Shown piece after piece: positions 57,687 to 64,000 of a stretch of DNA of 64,000 nt. The number at the start of each line of letters is the position of its first letter. The stretch's first letter is position 1. Location of the stretch: contig DASPNM010000019.1 in the NCBI GenBank assembly GCA_035626515.1, positions 124,001 through 188,000 of the forward strand, written 5' to 3'. The notes beneath the pieces are model-generated. The model saw only the letters and a program-made list of their open reading frames with translations, did not search any database and was not told where the DNA came from. This DNA is from DASPNM01 sp035626515 (GTDB lineage Bacteria; Bacteroidota; Bacteroidia; Chitinophagales; Chitinophagaceae). The position numbers were made by a program, and so were the translations under genes.

Positions 57687-57694
57687 TATTTTTG
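57687..57694 (+). promoter_or_regulatory. -7 element of the alternative complex III operon
   Basis: TATTTTTG, a perfect TAnnTTTG. The leader to ATG 57743 would be about 45 nt. No TTTG lies at exactly 19-21 bp; one at 57657-57660 is 26 bp away. Confidence 0.5.
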
Positions 57695-57742
57695 CAGCCG
57701 ATTAATGGAATTTATCCACATTTCCGACGATCAAATGTTGCT

Positions 57743-59008
57743 ATGATTCCTTGTAAACCCGCGGCTTGTAAAACTCGTCTGATTCTCCTTCTCACCTTCT
57801 TTCTTTCCATAATCAATGCCGCCGCCCAGGATGGGAAAGCACTTTTCATCAGCAAGTGCCAGTCCTGCCACCAGATCTTTAAAGAAGGAACCGGGCCACC
57901 TCTCGCGAATTTGGAACAGCGCCACAAGTGGGCGGATCACAACGAGCTGCTGAAGTGGATACAGAATCCCGCAGCTTACATGGCTAATGATGCATATACA
58001 CAGGACTTGAAGGCGAAGTACGGAACCCTGATGCAGGCATTTCCCGACTTCACATTGCAGGATGTCCAGGCAGTGGTATCATATATTAATGGTGAAGTTG
58101 CGAAAGGAGGACAGAAGCCCGGTCCGGACGAAACACAGCCGGCAAGCAAAACCGCCAATAACAACGCGATCATTTTCGGGGTGATCTCGCTGATCATGGC
58201 GATCATTGCGCTGATCCTGATGCAGGTGAACAGCAACCTGAAAAAGATGAGCGACGACGTGGAGGGGGTCCACCGTCCCGAACCGGTGCCGTTCTACCGC
58301 AACAAAGCTTACATCACCCTTTTTTCCATTTTTCTTTTCATTCTCGGTGGGTACTATGTAACCAAGGGCGCGATAGGGCTCGGCAGACAAACGAATTACC
58401 AGCCGGAGCAACCGATTTATTTCTCCCATAAGGTGCATGCTGGGCTCAATCAGATCAACTGTTTGTATTGCCACGGCGCAGCCTGGGAAAGCAAACAGGC
58501 GGCAATTCCTTCGGTGAACGTGTGTATGAACTGCCATAAGAACATTACCGAGTACACAAAGGGGCCGAAGCTCTACGACGCCAACGGAGACGAGATTAAT
58601 GGGACTGCGGAAATTGCGAAGCTGTTCAAACGTGCCGGCTTCGACCCGCAGAATCCTTCCCGCTGGGATCCTTCAAAAGCGCAGCCCATTGAATGGATCC
58701 GCATTCACAACCTGCCGGACCACGTGTTCTTCAGCCATGCGCAGCACGTACGGGCAGGAAAAGTGCAGTGCCAAACCTGTCATGGGGAAATTACTGCCAT
58801 GGACGAGGTGAAGCAGGTTTCGGAGCTGAGCATGGGGTGGTGCGTAAATTGTCACCGCGAGACGAAAGTGGATTTCAATTACGGCAACAAGGGCAATAAA
58901 TTTTACAGCATTTACGAACGCTTCCACAATGATATCAAGGCTGGAAAAATGGACAGCGTGACGGTCAGCGATATTGGAGGCCTGGAGTGTCAGAAGTGTC
59001 ACTACTGA
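57743..59008 (+). CDS. actA: Alternative complex III ActA-type multihaem cytochrome c (six haems)
   Basis: The 421-residue precursor has a signal peptide (MIPCKPAACKTRLILLLTFF..., cleavage near AAAQ). It has six CxxCH haem sites: CQSCH in an N-terminal single-haem domain (about 30-115), then CLYCH, CMNCH, CQTCH, CVNCH and CQKCH in a C-terminal pentahaem domain. Two hydrophobic helices (about 141-162 and 185-210) separate them. The pentahaem part is ActA of alternative complex III, which takes electrons from menaquinol. The extra haem domain corresponds to what some complexes carry as a separate mono-haem subunit (ActE). Confidence 0.9.
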   Translation: MIPCKPAACKTRLILLLTFFLSIINAAAQDGKALFISKCQSCHQIFKEGTGPPLANLEQRHKWADHNELLKWIQNPAAYMANDAYTQDLKAKYGTLMQAFPDFTLQDVQAVVSYINGEVAKGGQKPGPDETQPASKTANNNAIIFGVISLIMAIIALILMQVNSNLKKMSDDVEGVHRPEPVPFYRNKAYITLFSIFLFILGGYYVTKGAIGLGRQTNYQPEQPIYFSHKVHAGLNQINCLYCHGAAWESKQAAIPSVNVCMNCHKNITEYTKGPKLYDANGDEINGTAEIAKLFKRAGFDPQNPSRWDPSKAQPIEWIRIHNLPDHVFFSHAQHVRAGKVQCQTCHGEITAMDEVKQVSELSMGWCVNCHRETKVDFNYGNKGNKFYSIYERFHNDIKAGKMDSVTVSDIGGLECQKCHY

Positions 59009-59039
59009 TCAGGCGCATTCACAATGTATCAGACCCATT

Positions 59040-62000
59040 ATGAGCGATAATAAGATCTGGCAAAGTTTCGCAGAGATAAACGATCCGGAAAAGTTTCGGG
59101 AGCGGATACAGGATGAGTTCCGGGAGGAGCTGCCGTTCGAGGATTTCGACCGGGATGGACTGGCCGAAGCAAAAGCGCCGCGTCGCGATTTCCTGAAATA
59201 TCTGGGCTTCAGCACCGCTGCCGCTACCATTGCGGCCGGTTGTAAAATACCCGTGCGTAAGGCGGTCCCTTACGCAGACAAACCGGCGGACCTCATCCCC
59301 GGCGAAGCAAAATATTACGCTACCACTTATGTGCAGGACGGTGACGTGTTGCCGGTAGTCGCCAAGGTGCGCGACGGCCGTCCGATCAAGATCGAAGGAA
59401 ACGAGCTTTGCTCTTTTACGCTCGGAGGAACGTCCGCCAGAGCCCAGGCATCGGTGCTGGACCTTTATGATATGTACCGGCTGCGTTTCCCACAGCAGCG
59501 GCGCGTCGGCGGGAAAGACGGGAAGGAAGTGAAGTTTGAAGAGATTCCGACATTCGAACAGGCAGACAAGCTGATCGGCGACACACTCGGTTCTCTCAAC
59601 GGGCAACCCGTAATCATCCTTACAAGCACGATCGTTTCCCCCAGCACACGCCAGATCATTTCGGAATTCCTTGCCAAATTCCCGGGCCGGCATGTGCAGT
59701 ACGATGAAGTTTCGTACAGCGGCATGCTGGAAGCCAATGAGTCGACTGGTTTCGGGAGAAGATTGCCGAATTACCGTTTTGATGCGGCGCGCGTGATCGT
59801 AAGCCTGGGAGCAGATTTCCTTGGTACCTGGCTGAGCCCTGTTGAGTTCGCGAGGGGTTATTCTAAAGGTCGCAAGATCGATGAGCGGAACCCGCAGATG
59901 AGCAAGCATTACCAGTTTGAGAGCTACCTCAGTACTACCGGCGGTTCCGCCGACGAACGTTATACCCATCGTCCGTCGGAAACCGGTGCGGTAGCGTCGG
60001 CGCTGCTGGCAGCGGTGACCGGTGCAACAGTTACAATGAGCGACGAAAAGCTGAAACAGGCAATTGCAAAAGTGGCGGCCGACCTGAACGCAAACAAAGG
60101 AGCGGCAGTTGTGGTTTGCGGCAGCAACGACGCGGCCATACAGCGGATCGTCAATTCAATCAATCAGGCGATCGGAGCGTACGGAGCAACGATTGACTGG
60201 TCCACTCCGGTGAATTACCGCCAGGGAATTGACAGGGACATGGCGCAGCTGGTAGAGGAAATGGACAGCGGCCGCGTCGGTGCAGTGCTGATTCACGAAG
60301 CGAATCCTGCCTACAATTACTTCAATGCTGCCAGGTTCATCTCCGGCATGTCGAAAGTAAAACTGGCTGTTTCCTTCAGCCGGAAGATGACGGAGACTGC
60401 CCAGCTTTGCAATTTTGTTATCCCGGACCATCATTATCTCGAAAGCTGGGGCGATGCCGAGCCAAAGGCGGGGTACGTGAGCTTCATTCAGCCGACGATT
60501 TTCCCATTGTTCAAAACAAGGCCTTTCCAAACTTCATTGCTGCGGTGGGCCGGAAACAACACAGACTACGAAACTTATTTCCGCAACTACTGGGTAGGCA
60601 GGGCAGGAGGTGAGGAAGCGTTCAACAAATATTTACAGGATGGTGTGTGGGAATCCGCACCTGCAACTCCCCCCAGCGCCGGTACGTATTCAGCGGGCAG
60701 CCCGGCTGCAACTCCGGCCGCCGGTCGCGCGGCAGGCGGCAATGAACTGATCGTTTATCAGAAAGTGACGATGGGCACCGGCTCGCAGGCGGGCAACCCC
60801 TGGTTGCAGGAGCTTCCTGATCCTATCAGCAAGGCAACCTGGGACAACTACGCGATGATCTCGTTAGCGAAGGCGCATGAGCTCGGCATTAAACTCGACA
60901 ACGACTACGAATATTTTCCGCAAAAACCTGTGGTCAAGCTCAGCTTTTCCGGGAGGGAAGTGGAATTGCCGGTACTGGTGATTCCGGGAATGAATCGCGA
61001 CACCATCGCAGTGGCGCTCGGTTATGGGCGCAGCGAAGGAATGGGACTTACCGCCGCGAACGTGGGCGTAAATGCGTATCCGTTTGTGACTTACAACGGC
61101 AACAACGTACTGAACTATGTTACCGGCGTAAAAATCGAAAACACCGGGAAGAAATACAAGATCGCGCAAACGCAGAAGCACAATTCTTATGAGGGAAGAC
61201 TGGAAGTGGTTCGCGAGACAACGATGGGCACGTTCCGGAAACACCCTGATGTAATTCCCGAATACCGCGAGGAGCTTGCAAAGGACTATGCGCCTAAAAC
61301 GAACGATTTCAGGAGCGAAGCGACGCTGTACCCGCAGCACCTGCAACCTGGTCCAAAGTGGGGCATGGTGATCGATATGAACAGCTGCATCGCCTGTAAC
61401 GCCTGCGTCGCGGCCTGCCATATCGAGAACAATGTGCCCGTCGTGGGAAGAAGCGAAGTGATGCGCTATCACGATATGCACTGGCTGCGGATCGACCGCT
61501 ATTTTGTTTCTGATGAAAAGAACCCCGATGACCTGAAGGCCGTGGTGTTTCAACCGATGCTTTGCCAGCACTGCGACAACGCTCCCTGCGAGAATGTATG
61601 TCCCGTAGCAGCGACGATGCACAGCGCGGAAGGGATCAACCAAATGGCATACAACCGTTGCATTGGAACCCGCTACTGCGCGCAGAACTGTCCTTACAAG
61701 GTGCGGCGCTTTAACTGGGCGGATTACACAGGGGCGGACAGCTTCCCGGACAACCAGGATCAAAAGCTGATCGGCAAGTTCGACCCTGTGGTGCACCAGT
61801 GGAATGATGACCTGACGCGGATGGTGCTCAACCCCGATGTGGTAGTCCGGAGCCGCGGTGTGATGGAGAAATGTTCGTTCTGCGTGCAGAAACTGCAGGC
61901 TGCCAAGCTGCAGGCGAAGAAGGAAGACCGTCCGTTGCGCGACGGCGACGCAAAAACTGCCTGCCAGCTAGCGTGCCCGACGGAAGCGATCGTTTTCGGA

Positions 62001-62240
62001 AATGCGCACGACAAGTACAGCAAGGTGACCCGGATGAGAAATGAGAATCCGCGCCGCGGGTATTACGTTATTGAGCAATTGCACACGCTGCCGAATATTA
62101 CCTACCTGGCGAAGGTGAGGAACAGTGAAGAGATCATTCAGCAGCCTGGGCATGGCGCCGGCTCGTCCCTGGATAAGCATGAAGAAATGGGAGTGAAAGA
62201 CACGACCGTTCCGGGATCGCCGGCGAGGAACGACCATTGA
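59040..62240 (+). CDS. actB: Alternative complex III iron-sulfur subunit (ActB)
   Basis: The 1066-residue protein begins with a twin-arginine type signal (RRDFLKYLGF at 48-57). It has a molybdopterin-oxidoreductase-like domain without the usual cofactor role (about 60-740) and a C-terminal ferredoxin-like part (about 780-1000). The latter has four Cys clusters: CIACNACVAACH, CQHCDNAPCENVC, CIGTRYCAQNC and CSFCVQKL. A Pro/Ala/Ser-rich linker is at about 538-568. ActB carries the iron-sulfur centres of alternative complex III and is exported folded. ATG 59040 is 31 bp after the actA stop. Confidence 0.93.
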   Translation: MSDNKIWQSFAEINDPEKFRERIQDEFREELPFEDFDRDGLAEAKAPRRDFLKYLGFSTAAATIAAGCKIPVRKAVPYADKPADLIPGEAKYYATTYVQDGDVLPVVAKVRDGRPIKIEGNELCSFTLGGTSARAQASVLDLYDMYRLRFPQQRRVGGKDGKEVKFEEIPTFEQADKLIGDTLGSLNGQPVIILTSTIVSPSTRQIISEFLAKFPGRHVQYDEVSYSGMLEANESTGFGRRLPNYRFDAARVIVSLGADFLGTWLSPVEFARGYSKGRKIDERNPQMSKHYQFESYLSTTGGSADERYTHRPSETGAVASALLAAVTGATVTMSDEKLKQAIAKVAADLNANKGAAVVVCGSNDAAIQRIVNSINQAIGAYGATIDWSTPVNYRQGIDRDMAQLVEEMDSGRVGAVLIHEANPAYNYFNAARFISGMSKVKLAVSFSRKMTETAQLCNFVIPDHHYLESWGDAEPKAGYVSFIQPTIFPLFKTRPFQTSLLRWAGNNTDYETYFRNYWVGRAGGEEAFNKYLQDGVWESAPATPPSAGTYSAGSPAATPAAGRAAGGNELIVYQKVTMGTGSQAGNPWLQELPDPISKATWDNYAMISLAKAHELGIKLDNDYEYFPQKPVVKLSFSGREVELPVLVIPGMNRDTIAVALGYGRSEGMGLTAANVGVNAYPFVTYNGNNVLNYVTGVKIENTGKKYKIAQTQKHNSYEGRLEVVRETTMGTFRKHPDVIPEYREELAKDYAPKTNDFRSEATLYPQHLQPGPKWGMVIDMNSCIACNACVAACHIENNVPVVGRSEVMRYHDMHWLRIDRYFVSDEKNPDDLKAVVFQPMLCQHCDNAPCENVCPVAATMHSAEGINQMAYNRCIGTRYCAQNCPYKVRRFNWADYTGADSFPDNQDQKLIGKFDPVVHQWNDDLTRMVLNPDVVVRSRGVMEKCSFCVQKLQAAKLQAKKEDRPLRDGDAKTACQLACPTEAIVFGNAHDKYSKVTRMRNENPRRGYYVIEQLHTLPNITYLAKVRNSEEIIQQPGHGAGSSLDKHEEMGVKDTTVPGSPARNDH

Positions 62241-62277
62241 GAAAACTAACGAGAGACCAGCATAATTACTAACGAAT

Positions 62278-63732
62278 ATGGCATTACTCCGGTATGAATC
62301 ACAGGTGAGACCGCCGCTGGTGGAGGGTAACAAGGACTACCACCAGGTCACCGAAGATATCTGTCGGCCCGTTGAGGCGCGGCCCACGCGCGCCTGGTGG
62401 ATCGGGTTCAGCATCTCGGTGCTGGTGCTGATCTTCGGCATCGTGTCCGTGACCATGGAAGTGATTTACGGTACCGGTCAATGGAACCTGAACAAGACGG
62501 TAGGCTGGGGCTGGGACATCACCAATTTCGTATGGTGGATCGGTATCGGTCACGCGGGAACGCTGATCTCGGCGATTCTTCTTTTGTTCCGGCAGGGGTG
62601 GCGCACGGGTGTGAACCGCGCGGCAGAAGCGATGACCATCTTCGCGGTGATCTGTGCCGGCCAGTTTCCGATCTGGCACATGGGCAGGGTTTGGAATGCT
62701 TTCTTCGTGCTCCCCTACCCCAACACGCGGGGTCCGCTGTGGGTGAACTTCAACTCGCCGCTCCTGTGGGACGTGTTCGCGATCTCCACATATTTTACGG
62801 TGTCACTTCTGTTCTGGTACACAGGCCTGCTGCCCGACCTTGCCACCCTTCGCGACCGCGCGAAGAAAAAGTGGAGAAAGCTTTTTTACGGAGTCGCAGC
62901 TTTCGGCTGGACCGGGAGCACCAAGCATTGGCAACGCCACGAGGCGCTTTCGCTGGTGCTCGCCGGTTTGAGCACACCGCTCGTGCTTTCGGTGCATACC
63001 ATCGTATCGTTTGACTTCGCGACTTCCGTGGTGCCCGGCTGGCATACCACGATCTTTCCGCCTTATTTCGTCGCAGGAGCGATCTTCTCGGGATTCGCTA
63101 TGGTGCAGACGCTTCTCGTAATCACCCGGAAAGTGCTGGCCCTGGAAGAATACATTACTATCGAGCACATTGACGTGATGAACAAGATCATCGTGCTCAC
63201 AGGCTCGATTGTGGGCATTGCCTATCTCACCGAATTGTTCATGGCATGGTACAGCAACGTACCGTACGAATGGTTCGCGTTTAAGGAAAACCGGGTGAAC
63301 CTTTCGAGTCCCTACGGCTGGAGCTACTGGATCATGATGGGCTGCAATGTGCTTTCACCCCAGATTTTCTGGTTTCGCCGTTTCCGCCGCAACCTGCTGA
63401 TCACGTTCTTTATGTCCATCCTGGTGAACATCGGAATGTGGTTCGAAAGGTTTGTGATCATCGTTACGTCGGTGTATCGGGAGTATCTGCCCAGCGCATG
63501 GTCGACATATTACACGCCAACGATCTGGGAGGTGGGCTTTTACATGGGCACGTTCGGACTGTTCTTTACCTGCTATTTTCTCTTCGCCAAGTTTTTCCCG
63601 GTGATCGCGCTGGCGGAGATTAAACATATTCTGAAAAAGAATGGAGAGAATTATAAGGCGAGGATGACTGAGCTGGAAAAAGAAAATGTCGTTGAGTTCG
63701 CAGAGAAGCACGGCCACGATCACGGCGCCTGA
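62278..63732 (+). CDS. actC: Alternative complex III NrfD-like membrane subunit (ActC)
   Basis: The 484-residue protein is an NrfD/PsrC-type quinol-binding membrane subunit with about ten helices, including WWIGFSISVLVLIFGIVSV, WWIGIGHAGTLISAILLLF, WDVFAISTYFTVSLLFWYTG, FVAGAIFSGFAMVQTLLVI and FYMGTFGLFFTCYFLFAKFF. ActC is the menaquinol-oxidising and possibly proton-pumping subunit. The C-terminus is His-rich (EKHGHDHGA). It follows actB by 37 bp. Confidence 0.93.
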   Translation: MALLRYESQVRPPLVEGNKDYHQVTEDICRPVEARPTRAWWIGFSISVLVLIFGIVSVTMEVIYGTGQWNLNKTVGWGWDITNFVWWIGIGHAGTLISAILLLFRQGWRTGVNRAAEAMTIFAVICAGQFPIWHMGRVWNAFFVLPYPNTRGPLWVNFNSPLLWDVFAISTYFTVSLLFWYTGLLPDLATLRDRAKKKWRKLFYGVAAFGWTGSTKHWQRHEALSLVLAGLSTPLVLSVHTIVSFDFATSVVPGWHTTIFPPYFVAGAIFSGFAMVQTLLVITRKVLALEEYITIEHIDVMNKIIVLTGSIVGIAYLTELFMAWYSNVPYEWFAFKENRVNLSSPYGWSYWIMMGCNVLSPQIFWFRRFRRNLLITFFMSILVNIGMWFERFVIIVTSVYREYLPSAWSTYYTPTIWEVGFYMGTFGLFFTCYFLFAKFFPVIALAEIKHILKKNGENYKARMTELEKENVVEFAEKHGHDHGA

Positions 63733-63766
63733 GCTGTTCGCGGACGCATGACAGAAACATGAAACA

Positions 63767-64000
63767 ATGGCTGTAAAAAAATTTATTGTTGGCAATTTTG
63801 ATGACGAGGCAGTGCTGTTTCCCGCGGTGAAGAAAGTACGCCGTGCTGGCTACAAAATCCACGACGTCTTTACGCCCTTCCCCATCCACGGGCTGGACAA
63901 AGCGCTGGGGCTGCGGGATACGAGCTTGCATACGGCAGGATTCATTTACGGGATCACCGGTACTGCCACGGCGCTCGGATTCATCACCTGGGCGCTCACG
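63767..64000 (+). CDS. actD: Alternative complex III ActD subunit (DUF3341), partial
   Basis: The reading frame starts at ATG 63767 with MAVKKFIVGNFDDEAVLFPA and continues to the right edge (78 residues visible). VKKVRRAGYKIHDVFTPFPI, then a Gly-rich helix start (GFIYGITGTATALGFI), are typical of DUF3341/ActD, a membrane-associated subunit of the complex. It follows actC by 34 bp. The rest of the operon (ActE/ActF and oxidase genes) is probably outside the window. Confidence 0.88.
   Translation, partial: MAVKKFIVGNFDDEAVLFPAVKKVRRAGYKIHDVFTPFPIHGLDKALGLRDTSLHTAGFIYGITGTATALGFITWALT

Noticed and set aside
1..64000. CRISPR arrays, insertion sequences, prophage, restriction or toxin-antitoxin genes
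   Set aside because: No spaced direct repeats, transposase, integrase, phage structural, nuclease-methylase pair or toxin-antitoxin pair was recognised; gene content is chromosomal throughout.

Overview
The window looks like a chromosomal segment of a Bacteroidota bacterium, most probably of the Chitinophagaceae type. The evidence is gene content (a DUF2480 protein, a PspC-domain operon with a PadR regulator, a DUF5606 protein, a CarboxypepD_reg-like outer-membrane barrel, futalosine-pathway menaquinone synthesis, alternative complex III) and the promoters. Many genes carry the Bacteroidota -7 element TAnnTTTG, in a few cases with a TTTG or TTG -33 element 19-20 bp upstream. Shine-Dalgarno sequences are not obvious. 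Coding density is high. I see no rRNA, tRNA, insertion sequence, prophage or CRISPR array. The family assignments below come from reading motifs, not from database searches.

Layout. 1-8.5 kb: tail of an unidentified gene, a PpiD/SurA-like foldase, DUF2480, corA (minus), recA, an OB-fold plus YceI pair, uvrB. 8.6-17.4 kb: a small membrane protein, polA, a DUF1579 lipoprotein, a VOC protein, DUF5606, an M3 oligoendopeptidase, then a metal/redox group (Fur-family regulator and SCO on the minus strand, MerC diverging) and an NTF2-like secreted protein. 17.4-21.8 kb: minus-strand envelope genes (VanZ-like, a small membrane protein, GH25 lysozyme, an outer-membrane protein, a low-complexity secreted protein, a DUF3089 lipoprotein). 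22-31.7 kb: PadR-PspC operon, a methyltransferase, gcvT, an SRPBCC protein, comB-like and a large SWIM-SNF2 ATPase. 31.7-44.6 kb: a second methyltransferase, an outer-membrane barrel, an unreported 51-aa ORF, nagA, a diheme cytochrome lipoprotein, mqnC, an aspartyl-protease/PDZ protein, an M16 protease pair and a VWA protein. 44.7-57.5 kb: a fused E1 dehydrogenase, then a long minus-strand block (D-aminoacylase, HGSNAT-like acyltransferase, two paralogous His-rich single-TM proteins, penicillin acylase), purN and a TPR protein. 57.7-64 kb: the start of an alternative complex III operon (actA-actB-actC-actD), running off the right edge.

How the genes work together. The right end and mqnC belong to respiration: menaquinone is made by the futalosine route and oxidised by alternative complex III. 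SCO probably serves the terminal oxidase. recA, uvrB, polA and perhaps the SNF2 ATPase are DNA-maintenance genes. Much of the rest is cell envelope: foldase, lysozyme, PspC system, outer-membrane barrels, lipoproteins and secreted hydrolases.

Most interesting observations: (1) -7 elements lying only 4-5 nt before start codons, suggesting leaderless or nearly leaderless mRNAs, with a recurrent 7-nt variant TAnnTTG; (2) a perfect 12-bp inverted repeat around the -33 element of the padR-pspC promoter; (3) a tightly packed four-gene block pairing a penicillin acylase with an HGSNAT-like acyltransferase and a His-rich membrane protein that has a paralogue 3 kb away; (4) three convergent gene pairs whose stop codons meet in the same TGATCA hexamer; (5) a 51-aa ORF too short for ordinary ORF lists.
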